From NCBI RefSeq assembly GCF_900114585.1, contig NZ_FOTL01000014.1, positions 1 through 46,011 on the forward strand: a DNA stretch of 46,011 nucleotides. The letters are read 5' to 3'. Source of the DNA: Methanobrevibacter olleyae (lineage in GTDB: Archaea; Methanobacteriota; Methanobacteria; Methanobacteriales; Methanobacteriaceae). Positions within the stretch are counted from its first letter, which is position 1, and each line of letters opens with the position of its first letter. The translations under genes and the position numbers were made by a program. Shown here one piece after another: positions 8,172 through 16,733 of the stretch. The notes beneath the pieces are model-generated. The model was not told the DNA's origin and did not search any database. It worked only from the letters and a program-made list of their open reading frames with translations.

Positions 8172-9356
8172 ATGAGCTCTCTTCCTATATCAATACCAAA
8201 AGACATTAATAAATATTTTTTTAACAGAAAAAAAGAAATCAAAAAAATCAATGCTAACTTATCTTTATTAGAAATGGATATTGCAAATCAGATCTTGATA
8301 ACTGGTTATCGTGGAGTTGGAAAAACATTTCTACTTAAAAAGATTTTAAATGACCAACCAGAAAAATACTTGACTATATACCTTGACTTATCAAAAACTT
8401 ATGGTGGTCAAAAAGGGGAGCTAACTGAAGAAGAACTAATGAAAGAACTTTTAAATAAAATTAATGAGGCAATTATTAAAAATGAAAATATTTTAACTAA
8501 AGTTAAAGGGAATATTTCTAATTTTTTTAAACAATTGGAGCTGAAGGATTATGATATCAGCAACATTAACTTATCAGATATTCAATTACCAGAAATAAAA
8601 GATAACTATTTAAAATTAAGTAAATTTGTAATGGAACTTCCTCAAAGAATAGTTGATTCATCTGATAATATTAGTGGTTTTATTATTGTAATCGATGAAT
8701 TTCAATTACTGAAATCTTTAAAAAATCCAGAAGCTTTCTTTTGGCTAATTAGAACTTACACTCAAGAACAATTTAATGTAAGCTATATTTTCACAGGTTC
8801 TGTTTCTCAAACTGGTGAAATAATTAATATGATTAATGGTCAAAATGGGGCTTTTGGAGGGCGCATGTTGCAGTTTAACATAGATCCATTTAGTAAAGAA
8901 GAAACTAAAGAATATTTAAACGAACGTTTACCTAGTTTAAAATTTAGCAAAGAAGGTTTTGAAAGATTTTACGCATGTACTCGAGGTATTCCTGCATACA
9001 TTAATAGTTTATCATCAATTTTACCTACAGATGTTGAATGTGATGAAGGACTAATTAAAGAAACACTTTTGTTAAATGTTGATCAAATTGTCATTATGTG
9101 GCTATATGTTTGGGGAACATTAAGTTCAGTTGAAAAGGAGATAATTATTTTTATGGTTGAGAATGGCAATGTTACTTGGTCTTTATTGAATAATAATCTC
9201 AGCTATGCTAAATCAACAATTACAAAATATATTGATTCACTTATGAATAAAGGTGTTATAGAGTATAAATTTAATAAGGAATATGTCTTATCTGATGATA
9301 TGCTTAAAACTTGGTTAGAAATAAAGTATGATAATGATGGAATATATCCTGCTTAA
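8172..9356 (+). CDS. Archaeal P-loop ATPase with C-terminal winged helix
   Basis: A 394-residue ATP-binding protein of the archaeal ATPase (AAA/STAND-like) group, a lineage-expanded family of unclear function. Walker A is GYRGVGKT at residues 45-52. Walker B is IIVIDEF around 171-177 with Asp175-Glu176. A sensor-like TGS follows (about 213-215), and the last 90 residues look like a winged-helix DNA-binding domain (STITKYIDSLMNKGVIEY). GAGGTAAT sits just before the ATG. Relatives are sometimes linked to mobile elements or stress. Nothing nearby indicates a partner. Confidence 0.8.
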   Translation: MSSLPISIPKDINKYFFNRKKEIKKINANLSLLEMDIANQILITGYRGVGKTFLLKKILNDQPEKYLTIYLDLSKTYGGQKGELTEEELMKELLNKINEAIIKNENILTKVKGNISNFFKQLELKDYDISNINLSDIQLPEIKDNYLKLSKFVMELPQRIVDSSDNISGFIIVIDEFQLLKSLKNPEAFFWLIRTYTQEQFNVSYIFTGSVSQTGEIINMINGQNGAFGGRMLQFNIDPFSKEETKEYLNERLPSLKFSKEGFERFYACTRGIPAYINSLSSILPTDVECDEGLIKETLLLNVDQIVIMWLYVWGTLSSVEKEIIIFMVENGNVTWSLLNNNLSYAKSTITKYIDSLMNKGVIEYKFNKEYVLSDDMLKTWLEIKYDNDGIYPA

Positions 9357-9555
9357 AAATAGATCATGCTAGTAAGAAAAGCTATTTTTAAATCATTGTC
9401 ACATTTCAAAAATTTTTTATATTCTAAAACTAAACTATTAATAACTAATACTAAAATCTAAATATTAAAAATAATATCCATTATTCTTTTTATATGTTTA
9501 TTTAAATTAGGATTAGTTTAAAAAGTTTCTTAATTTTTTATTTGGAGAGATTATT

Positions 9556-10101
9556 ATGGCAGATTTAAAAGGAAGTAAAACTGAAGAAAATTTAAAAGCA
9601 GCACTTGCAGGTGAATCTAAAGCACGTGTAAAATATGAGTTTTATGCATCTCAAGCTAAAAAAGATGGTTATGTTGAAATTAAAGAAATTTTCCAAGAAT
9701 CATCTGATAATGAAAAAGAACATGCAAAGGTATGGTTCAAGCTTTTAAATGGTGGAAGTGTTCCACATACTTTAAATAACCTTGCAGATGCAGCTGCTGG
9801 CGAACATGAAGAATGGACTTCTATGTATAAAGGATTTGCTGAAGTTGCACGTGAAGAAGGATTTGATGATATTGCAGACTTATTTGATGCAGCTGGTGCT
9901 ACTGAAAAAGCACATGAAGACAGATATAATGCATTGTCCGATAAAATTAAAGCAGATAAAGTCTTTAAAAAAGATGAAGAAATTACATGGAAATGTAATA
10001 ACTGCGGATACATCCATTATGGAAAAGAAGCTCCTGAAGTTTGCCCATTATGCGATCACCCACAAGCACACTTTAGAAAAAAAGACACTAGCTATATCTA
10101 G
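9556..10101 (+). CDS. rbr: Rubrerythrin
   Basis: Non-haem iron peroxidase that reduces hydrogen peroxide in anaerobes. Residues 1-135 form the ferritin-like four-helix domain with diiron ligands expected at Glu20, Glu53, His56, Glu84-85, Glu117 and His120. The C-terminal rubredoxin-like domain has Cys147-x2-Cys150 and Cys163-x2-Cys166, one Fe(Cys)4 site. At 181 residues it is full length. GGAGAG precedes the ATG. It is a single gene followed by T-rich sequence. Confidence 0.95.
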   Translation: MADLKGSKTEENLKAALAGESKARVKYEFYASQAKKDGYVEIKEIFQESSDNEKEHAKVWFKLLNGGSVPHTLNNLADAAAGEHEEWTSMYKGFAEVAREEGFDDIADLFDAAGATEKAHEDRYNALSDKIKADKVFKKDEEITWKCNNCGYIHYGKEAPEVCPLCDHPQAHFRKKDTSYI

Positions 10102-10389
10102 ATCTTTTTAATTTTTCTTTTTATTTTTTCTATTTTTTTATTTTTATTTCTTTTTTTACAAATATTTTTTAAATTTAGCTTTTTTAAATTATATTTTTAC
10201 TGATTCTTTTTTTTTAAATTGATTGGTTATAATATTTCATTTATTTTAAAAAATTTCATTTTATCGTTAAATTGTTTTTTTTCGATTAAATTGATGTTAT
10301 TTTGTAAAAATATCTATTTAAAATAGTTAATTTTATTTATAAGTATTGTTAAACTATTTTTAGGCAATTTATTAATTGAATAATTTATC
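10102..10389. other. Intergenic sequence after rubrerythrin
   Basis: Strongly T-rich sequence with no coding potential that I can see. The first 60 bases are mostly T-runs and probably end the rubrerythrin transcript. A promoter for the structured leader at 10390 presumably lies in the second half. Confidence 0.4.
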
Positions 10390-10461
10390 TAGATATCAGA
10401 ACTTTATTAGCAGGAATTTCCAAAACATTTTTTCCTGACTGTTGTTGGGAGGTGATATCTA
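10390..10461 (+). promoter_or_regulatory. Structured leader that can hide a ribosome binding site
   Basis: TAGATATCA (10390-10398) and TGATATCTA (10453-10461) are perfect 9-bp inverted repeats. Inside them CAGGAA (10411-10416) pairs with TTCCTG (10432-10437). The 3' arm contains the end of GGGAGGTGAT (10447-10456), a near full-length complement of the 16S rRNA tail, and the A of the following ATG. When folded, the start site would be blocked. No known archaeal riboswitch class is recognised. Confidence 0.5.
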
Positions 10462-10544
10462 TGGTGGATTTTCTTTTAAAATTGAGTATTTTCTTTATTT
10501 TATTGGGATCTATTCATATTAGCATTTATTTAATTTTATTATGA
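10461..10544 (+). CDS. Putative 27-residue hydrophobic peptide
   Basis: ATG at 10461 opens 27 codons (MVDFLLKLSIFFILLGSIHI then SIYLILL) ending in TGA. The peptide is one likely membrane helix with two charged residues near the N-terminus. Its ribosome binding site, GGAGGTGAT 4 nt before the ATG, is the strongest in the window. The start codon is embedded in the 9-bp stem described at 10390-10461. Size and hydrophobicity resemble small membrane regulators or type I toxin peptides, but no homologue is recognised. That it is a gene at all is inferred from the ribosome site and the leader. Confidence 0.45.
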   Translation: MVDFLLKLSIFFILLGSIHISIYLILL

Positions 10545-10649
10545 ATAAAATTTTTTTAAATTTCTAATTTAAATTATTGGTTTTTAAGTTGCCTATATTT
10601 TATAAATTTTCATTTAAAAGATAAATTTAAATATTATTATTTACAATTG

Positions 10650-10729
10650 TAATATAAAGTGTTTTGGAATTTTCAATTTTAATTATTTAAAATTGAATCC
10701 TGCTAGTGGAGTTTTACTCCACTTTTTTT
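10650..10729 (+). ncRNA. Candidate small RNA or structured 3' end with terminator
   Basis: TTCAATTTTA (10672-10681) and TAAAATTGAA (10688-10697) form a perfect 10-bp stem with a 6-nt loop, extended by GGA/TCC. A second hairpin follows 7 nt later and ends in seven T. An AT-rich TATA-like stretch lies near 10626-10640, about 25 bp before the proposed start. It may be an independent RNA or the tail of the peptide transcript. Confidence 0.4.
10705..10729 (+). terminator. Hairpin plus T-run
   Basis: AGTGGAG (10705-10711), loop TTTTA, CTCCACT (10717-10723), then T to 10729. This is the clearest bacterial-style terminator shape in the window. Confidence 0.7.
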
Positions 10730-11133
10730 ATAGAGAGAATATTTGTTCGTTTATTTTGAAATAATAGTATATTAATAACTTAGATACTAATCATTCTTTT
10801 AAATTTAATTTTTTCTTTTTGATAATTTTAAAAAACTATTTTTTGCTTTAAAAACTTTAAATTCATACAAAAACTTTTTAAATGATTAGTCGTAAATATA
10901 TAATTACGTTAAAAATTTTACTATCTTTTTTATAATGTTTCAACATTAAAACAATTTTTAACGTGTATTTTTAAATTAAAACTCTTATGGACTATAATAT
11001 TTAGAATTTGCTTAATAATTAAATAATCAATTAAAATATTATCATTGTTTATTTAAACGAATATAATTAATCAAAAAATGTTTTAAATATTGTCCTTTGG
11101 ATGTGGCGAAAAGCTGAACAAGAGGTTATATAA
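10730..11133. other. Upstream region of the L15e gene
   Basis: AT-rich sequence with no gene visible. Several TATA-like words occur, for example near 10898 and 11040-11075. The last 40 bases before L15e (GGATGTGGCGAAAAGCTGAA region, about 11099-11118) are richer in G and form only a weak 3-bp hairpin. Confidence 0.35.
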
Positions 11134-11685
11134 ATGATGTATAAATATATTAGAGATGCATGGAAAAATCCAGATGAGTCTTATGTAAGAGAACTTATGT
11201 GGCAAAGAGTTCCTGTATGGAGAAAACAGCCTGCAATTACTAGAATCGACAGACCAACCAGAATTGATCGTGCAAGATCACTTGGTTACAGAGCTAAAAA
11301 AGGTTTTGTAGTTGTAAGAGTAAAAGTTAGACGTGGTGGGCGTAGAAAAATCCGTTTCAAACATGGTCGTAGACCAAAAAGAATGGGTGTAAACAAAATT
11401 ACCATGGCTAAATCTATTCAAAGAATTGGTGAAGAACGTGTAGCTAAAAAATACCCTAACATGGAAGTGTTAAACTCTTACTGGGTATGGGCTGACGGAA
11501 AATACAAATACTTTGAAGTAATCTTAGTAGACCCACAAAGTCCTTCTATTAAAAACGACCCTAAAATTAACTGGATTTGTGAAAAACAGCACAAAAATAG
11601 AGCTCTCAGAGGTTTAACTAGTGCTGGTAAAAAAGGCCGTGGCCGCAGAAATAGAGGAAAAGGTAGCGAAAAAAGATTAAAATAA
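11134..11685 (+). CDS. rpl15e: Ribosomal protein L15e
   Basis: Large-subunit ribosomal protein shared by archaea and eukaryotes. The 183-residue protein is very basic. It starts [14 protein letters not shown] and has the family's conserved core [20 protein letters not shown]-type segment at about residues 22-42 and a Lys/Arg/Gly tail. GAGGT lies 7 nt before two adjacent ATGs; either 11134 or 11137 could be used. It opens the conserved RNA-processing cluster that continues to about 24.7 kb. Confidence 0.97.
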   Translation: MMYKYIRDAWKNPDESYVRELMWQRVPVWRKQPAITRIDRPTRIDRARSLGYRAKKGFVVVRVKVRRGGRRKIRFKHGRRPKRMGVNKITMAKSIQRIGEERVAKKYPNMEVLNSYWVWADGKYKYFEVILVDPQSPSIKNDPKINWICEKQHKNRALRGLTSAGKKGRGRRNRGKGSEKRLK

Positions 11686-11796
11686 TCTTTTTTTAATTTT
11701 TCTTTTCTTTTTATTTTTTATTTTTTAACTATTTTTATACCTATTACTTATTTTACTACTTTTTTATTTATTTTATTAATTTTTAAAGGTTAAATC

Positions 11797-12237
11797 ATGA
11801 TTCATAATATTAGATACCGTGTTTTTATTTATGAAAATGAAGACAAGGATGAAATTTTAGAAGCTCTTTTAAATATTTTGCCAACTGCAGAAGTAGAAGT
11901 AGAAGAGGTAGAAGGACTTTTAGAAGAAAGAATGCTTATTTTATCTGGAACTATTTCTAAAAAAAGAGAGACAAAAGAATTCTTAAACACTCTCATTGAT
12001 TCAATTGAAAAAGATCAGTTAATTAGATTATTTAATGATTTAGACAGGAAAATGGATGAAAAAGGTAATTTATTTTTAAGACTATCTAAAGAAAAAGCTA
12101 TTGGTGGAGAGTGGGAAATCTTAGATGGTGGAGATAGCATTCATTTAAAAATTAAAATAGCTGCATATCCTGCTAAAAAAGAAATAGCAATAAATAAGAT
12201 TTCTGAAATATTTCCAAAAGATATTAAAAATGCTTAA
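11797..12237 (+). CDS. COG1325-like RNA-binding protein
   Basis: The 146-residue protein matches the archaeal COG1325 family (predicted RNA-binding or exosome-associated protein), which typically lies between L15e and RNase P genes. It is acidic, with an alternating beta/alpha pattern and no enzyme motif. AGGTTAAATC just before the ATG serves as a ribosome site. Its role is not established biochemically; genomic context suggests rRNA or tRNA processing. Confidence 0.75.
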   Translation: MIHNIRYRVFIYENEDKDEILEALLNILPTAEVEVEEVEGLLEERMLILSGTISKKRETKEFLNTLIDSIEKDQLIRLFNDLDRKMDEKGNLFLRLSKEKAIGGEWEILDGGDSIHLKIKIAAYPAKKEIAINKISEIFPKDIKNA

Positions 12238-12330
12238 GGATAGTTTGAATATTAAAACTATTTAAAATACTTTTTATAAATTATTATATAATTATAATTT
12301 TATGTTAGATTTTTAATTAATATTTTAAAA

Positions 12331-12436
12331 ACTAAATTAGGCTAATTAAAATTAAATTTTATAATATTTTTTAAAACTAAATTAGGGTAATTAAAATTAA
12401 ATTTTATAATATTTTTAAAAACTAAATTAGGGTAAT
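12331..12436. repeat. 45-bp tandem repeat, start region of rnp3 duplicated
   Basis: ACTAAATTAGGGTAAT recurs at 12331 (one mismatch), 12376 and 12421, exactly 45 bp apart. The third copy is the ribosome binding region of rnp3. The upstream copies continue with sequence resembling the start of rnp3 (AAATTTTAT) but have ATT where the gene has ATG. Confidence 0.85.
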
Positions 12437-12439
12437 CGA

Positions 12440-13330
12440 ATGAAATTTTATGACTTAAATTTAAGAGGGCAAGATTATGAAAATGATTTAGCTTTAGTTA
12501 AAGAAGCTAATAAGTTTGGATGGGATTATCTTAATTTAAATTATTCTTATTCAAATTTTGATAAGGCTATTCAATATAAAGATGATTTAATTAATCAATT
12601 GTCAGATATTGACTTTAATCAAACCTATAGGAATAAAAAAACTAATTTTAAACATGCAAATCTTTCTATGGGGATTAATATTTTAAATGGCAATTCTAAT
12701 CAAATTAGAAAAATCACTAATAAATACCGTGATAAAACTAACTATATTAGCTGTTTAGGTGGAGATTTAAAGATCAATCGTAGTGTATGTGAGAATTATA
12801 AAATTGATGTTTTATCAAGACCTTACTATAAAAGAAGAGATTCTGGAATGAATCATGTTTTAGCAAAAGAAGCTGCAAGGCATAATGTAGCTATTGAATT
12901 ATCTTTTGGAGATATTTTAAATAACTACCTTAGATACAGAACCAATGTAATTAGCAGCTTTAAGGAAATATTAATGTTCCATCGTAAATTTAAGTTCCCT
13001 CTTATTCTAACAACTGATTCTAAATCAATTTATGATATTAGGTCTACAAGAGATATTTCAAGTTTCTTTAAATCAATTGGTTTTAGTGATAGGGAGATTT
13101 ATAATGGATTTTATTATTATCCTAAAAAGATTATTGATTTTAATAAAGATAGGAAGAATATGATTGTTCAAGGAGTTAAAGTCATTGATGGTGCTGATTT
13201 TACTGACACTTATGATAGTTTAGATAGTGATTTAGAAGAATTTGATGATTTTGATGATGGTTTTGATGGATTTATTGATGGGTATAATGATATAAATGAG
13301 GAAAATGATCTTAGGGAGGATGAACTATGA
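12440..13330 (+). CDS. rnp3: RNase P protein component 3 (p30)
   Basis: Protein subunit of archaeal RNase P, which removes 5' leaders of pre-tRNA. Residues 1-235 form a TIM-barrel-like PHP-type fold typical of Rpp30, starting MKFYDLNLRG and including the family's SRPYYKRRDSGMNHVLA segment (about 131-148). The remaining 50 residues are an acidic tail (many Asp/Glu, little else), making it longer than usual (about 230-250). Its stop overlaps the start of rnp2 (ATGA), indicating translational coupling. GGGTAAT upstream lies in a 45-bp tandem repeat. Confidence 0.9.
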   Translation: MKFYDLNLRGQDYENDLALVKEANKFGWDYLNLNYSYSNFDKAIQYKDDLINQLSDIDFNQTYRNKKTNFKHANLSMGINILNGNSNQIRKITNKYRDKTNYISCLGGDLKINRSVCENYKIDVLSRPYYKRRDSGMNHVLAKEAARHNVAIELSFGDILNNYLRYRTNVISSFKEILMFHRKFKFPLILTTDSKSIYDIRSTRDISSFFKSIGFSDREIYNGFYYYPKKIIDFNKDRKNMIVQGVKVIDGADFTDTYDSLDSDLEEFDDFDDGFDGFIDGYNDINEENDLREDEL

Positions 13331-13710
13331 AATTAAAAGTTTTACCTCCAACCATTAGAAAGAATCATCATTATTTAATCCTTGATGTCAAGTCTGAAGT
13401 AGAAATATCTAAAGAGGAGATGCTTCCATATCTATGGGATGCATGTATTAGGTACTGGGGAGAGAACCATTCAAGTAACTTTAATTTATGGATTATGAGA
13501 CATTATTTTATATGTAAAACTAGCCAAAATAATGAAGCTATTTTTAATTATAAAACAGTTTTAAGATGCAGAAGATCTTATGAAGATGATGTGAGAGTTG
13601 CACTTTCTACTTTAACAAGAAAAAATAAAAATAGAATTGCTATTAATACAATTGGTATCTCAGGAACTATTAAATCTGGAATAAATAAATTCATTAAAGA
13701 AGATGATTAA
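13327..13710 (+). CDS. rnp2: RNase P protein component 2 (Pop5)
   Basis: Pop5-type RNase P subunit that pairs with p30. The 127-residue protein begins MKLKVLPPTIRKNHHYL and shows the conserved LRCRRSYEDDVRVAL segment (about 79-93) and a C-terminal GISGTIKS. The ATGA overlap with rnp3 and GGAGG 9 nt before the start suggest the two proteins are made in step. T-rich sequence follows. Confidence 0.93.
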   Translation: MKLKVLPPTIRKNHHYLILDVKSEVEISKEEMLPYLWDACIRYWGENHSSNFNLWIMRHYFICKTSQNNEAIFNYKTVLRCRRSYEDDVRVALSTLTRKNKNRIAINTIGISGTIKSGINKFIKEDD

Positions 13711-13804
13711 AAAAAGAAAAATTCTTATAAACTTAAACTTTTTTTTAAAAAAAAATAAGTAATCATCTTATATAATAATTTATATAAGACAATTAAATTT
13801 ATTA

Positions 13805-13940
13805 AATAAGCTGATTTTTTAGTTTTTTACTTATTTTACAATGGCCATCTGCTTGTAATAAATAAGCTGATTTTTTAGTTTTTTACTTATTTTAGAACAG
13901 TTATCTAACTTGTGCTAATTTTTTAGTTTTTTTACTTATT
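13805..13940. repeat. 56-bp repeat at the 3' end of the adhesin gene
   Basis: AATAAGCTGATTTTTTAGTT begins at 13805 and 13861, and a third, shorter copy (GCTAATTTTTTAGTT) near 13914 runs into the adhesin stop codon. Read on the minus strand, the repeats copy the sequence around that stop, ATAAAATAAGTAAAAAA. Confidence 0.75.
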
Positions 13941-15948
13941 TTATAACATTTACCCAAGTTGTAATAGTATCGGCAGCATATCCTTTATTTTTATTAATAA
14001 AGGAAGATATTATTGTATGATTTCCTATAGGTAAATCAAGATGTATATATCCATTTTCATTTGTAGTTAGTGTATATGTTGTATAACGACCTGGAAGAGT
14101 TTTATTCATTCCAATGCTTTTTCCCTTTTTAGCATATTTTAAGAAATTATTAACTAAATCTTCAGGACTAGGTCCATAGACATAATCGATCCGTGCCTTT
14201 TTATTTAAGTATTTTCCAGGGAAATACAATCCTTTAAAGCTTTCGAAGCTGTAGTTATCATCGTGTGCTCTTTTAAGCCAAGTTCTATTAGCTAAATTAA
14301 TACCGCTTGGAGATTTTACACAACCTAATACAAACTGGTTATTGTTTTTCTTTAAGTAGTTTTGATAGTAATTAGATGCCATGTCTACAAACATGCCACT
14401 ATCTATACCCCCAACTAAACTAAAGACACATGCATTTTTATACTTCTTAACATCACTTACATGATAATTAGGACCAATACCAGAGATAATTACTTTATAC
14501 CCTTTAGCTTTAAGTAATTTAGCCATATCTGTTAACCTTTGTTTATCTTTGGATTTAGAATCAATATTATCTGAGCTTAAGACGATTGTTTTTTTAGTAA
14601 TTTTAATTCCACTTCCATATGTGAAGTTATTACATTTAACTTTAATTGTAATATTTTCCCCAGCTAGTGGATTTCCATTTTGATCTGTTAATCTTATATA
14701 GTATTTAACAGTATTTTCAGAATTAAGATTTGAAGTTTTATTTTTAGCACTAAATTTTGCAGTGTAATTAGGAAGTACTTTTACTTTTGTTGATATGCTT
14801 GATTTTAAGAAACCTTTAGCACCATCAAATTTAACTTTTATTTTGTATGTTCCAACAGGTTTAGTTAATTTAAAGTAAGCTTTTCCATGTTTATTGGTAG
14901 TTCTTTTGTAATTTTTATTTGCAAAATTAATTATTAGCCTTTTATTAGATAAAGTCTTATTTTTATTGTATTTGATGCTAATAGCTAAGTATTTGCTTCT
15001 AACTACACTTTTTTTATCAAAAGCAATTCTTGTTTTGGCATTATATGATTTTATGCTGAGTTCTTTTCTAGCTTTTGTGTAAGTTTTTGAACCTTTATAG
15101 TTCAGTTTAATTTTATATTTTCCCACTTTTGAATTAATCTTTAATCTGATTCTACCATTTTTATTAGTCTTTTTAAAATAAGTCTTTTTATTATATTTTA
15201 TAGTTACAGACTTTGAAACAAGTGCAAAACCATTTTTATCCTTTAAATAAGCATAAAAATATTTTCCCCTAATGATTGAAGTACTTGGTATTATAAAACT
15301 AGTTTTAAGCTTATAAACTCTCATATTAAATGTTTTATTAGATTTGGTGTAATTTTCATCACCTGCAAATTTAAGCTTAACAGTGTATTTACCAGTATCT
15401 AAACTAATTTTTAAACTTACTTTACCGTTTTTATCAGTAGTTTTCGTATAGGTTTTTTTAGCAAAACTTATAGTAATTTTTTTATTTGCAAGTGCTTTAT
15501 TTTCTGAGTTTAATAAGTGTATGATTAGATTTCTTTCTTTAACAACTGATGTAGATTTTACAGTGATCTTTGTATTATCTTTTCCAGTAGTTGTATTCGA
15601 TGGATTAGTTGTAGTTTCATTAGAACTATTAGTATCACCATTAGATTTTAGAATATTATTAGATATTTCGCTATTATCCTCATTAATCTCTTTTAAATCA
15701 CCATTATCACTATAAGTATTATCCTTATTGATTTCTTTTAAATCACCATTATCACTATGAGATGTAGCTACCTCTTCATTATTTGTAATTTCTTTAGGAT
15801 TATTATCTTCTGGGTTTAAATAACTCTTATCTAAATTGCTATTTTCCATTTGATTAGTTTCTATTTGACTAGCTGAAATAGCATTAAGACTTAAAAAGGT
15901 TATAAATAATAAACTAATTACTAAAATTAATTTTTTATTTTTTAAAAT
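13936..15948 (-). CDS. Adhesin-like secreted protein with Ig-like repeats
   Basis: Surface protein of about 670 residues. The first ATG in frame is at 15849. The 33 codons upstream of it encode a perfect signal peptide (LKNKKLILVISLLFITFLSL then NAISA), preceded by GGAGG with a 7-nt gap, so translation probably starts at ATT (15948) or ATC (15951). A low-complexity segment with a duplicated SDNGDLKEIN motif follows. Then come about three Ig-like repeats of 85-90 residues, each with a GKYTVKLKF-type strand. Last is a fourth Ig-like domain split by an insert of about 160 residues (from IVLSSDNIDSKS to KKGKSIGMN), an arrangement I recall from other methanobacterial adhesin-like proteins. It is inserted, on the opposite strand, within the rnp2-psmA cluster. 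Confidence 0.75.
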   Translation of the reverse strand: MLKNKKLILVISLLFITFLSLNAISASQIETNQMENSNLDKSYLNPEDNNPKEITNNEEVATSHSDNGDLKEINKDNTYSDNGDLKEINEDNSEISNNILKSNGDTNSSNETTTNPSNTTTGKDNTKITVKSTSVVKERNLIIHLLNSENKALANKKITISFAKKTYTKTTDKNGKVSLKISLDTGKYTVKLKFAGDENYTKSNKTFNMRVYKLKTSFIIPSTSIIRGKYFYAYLKDKNGFALVSKSVTIKYNKKTYFKKTNKNGRIRLKINSKVGKYKIKLNYKGSKTYTKARKELSIKSYNAKTRIAFDKKSVVRSKYLAISIKYNKNKTLSNKRLIINFANKNYKRTTNKHGKAYFKLTKPVGTYKIKVKFDGAKGFLKSSISTKVKVLPNYTAKFSAKNKTSNLNSENTVKYYIRLTDQNGNPLAGENITIKVKCNNFTYGSGIKITKKTIVLSSDNIDSKSKDKQRLTDMAKLLKAKGYKVIISGIGPNYHVSDVKKYKNACVFSLVGGIDSGMFVDMASNYYQNYLKKNNNQFVLGCVKSPSGINLANRTWLKRAHDDNYSFESFKGLYFPGKYLNKKARIDYVYGPSPEDLVNNFLKYAKKGKSIGMNKTLPGRYTTYTLTTNENGYIHLDLPIGNHTIISSFINKNKGYAADTITTWVNVIK

Positions 15949-15960
15949 GATTTTTCCTCC

Positions 15961-16733
15961 ATTTTTATAAATTTAAACAATTAAGAAACTTATTAATTGA
16001 ATTAATAAATTTAAGAATTTAATTATAAAAACTTATAATTTTTAAAAACCTTAGAATATAAAATATTTTAAGATTAATATGTTTGTTCAATATTTATAAT
16101 ATAACTTTTATTTTTCATATTATTTAAATATAAATTATTAAATAGCTTAATTTTTAAGTATTTTTTAAAATATAAGTCAATCTTTACTTATTTTAGTTAA
16201 TAAATCATTTTTTGAAATTTTTGATCCTTTAATAATTATTTTTTTTAAATGGTTTGATATAGAAATTTCTTAAATTTTTAGTTTATAATGCTTTAATGAA
16301 TAAAATATTTTAAAAAGATTTATAAATAACTTTATAACAATATATTATTGACAGAAATATCAATAAAATACATATTACCAAATAACAGAATGTTTGGTTT
16401 ATTTTTAAAAATTAGTTCAAATTTGTTTAAAGGTAAATTATAGTTAAAATTTAATTTATTCTTTTCATATAATTGTAATTTATAATATAAAGATGATAAA
16501 TAAGTTAAATAGTATTTAATGAATAATGATTTAGTATTTTTATAATGAAAAAATATATTTATTGTTTGATTCTTTTAAAAAAATAAAATAATGAATGTAT
16601 GAATAAAACTATTAAAATTTAAGAATTTAAACTTTAATAATGCTTTTAGATAAATTTTAACTGATTTTAAAATGGAATGTGTAATTTATTTAGTAACAAA
16701 TGGATAAATTTTAAATTAAATAGGTGATATTAA
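15961..16733. other. 770-bp intergenic region upstream of psmA
   Basis: AT-rich sequence between divergent genes. No coding stretch stands out. A small hairpin (CCAAA/TTTGG, near 16379-16398) is weak. Promoters for psmA and, on the other strand, the adhesin gene must lie here; many TATA-like words make a choice unsafe. Confidence 0.35.

Noticed and set aside
9669-10111. Alternative frames over rubrerythrin
   Set aside because: Rubrerythrin has intact diiron and rubredoxin ligands; the others lack ribosome sites and domains.
10390-10461. tRNA gene in the structured leader
   Set aside because: The outer stem resembles an acceptor stem, but there is no T-loop TTCRA, no D-loop GG and no anticodon arm.
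13805-13940. CRISPR-like repeats
   Set aside because: Only two or three copies, with short non-spacer intervals; they copy the adjacent gene end.
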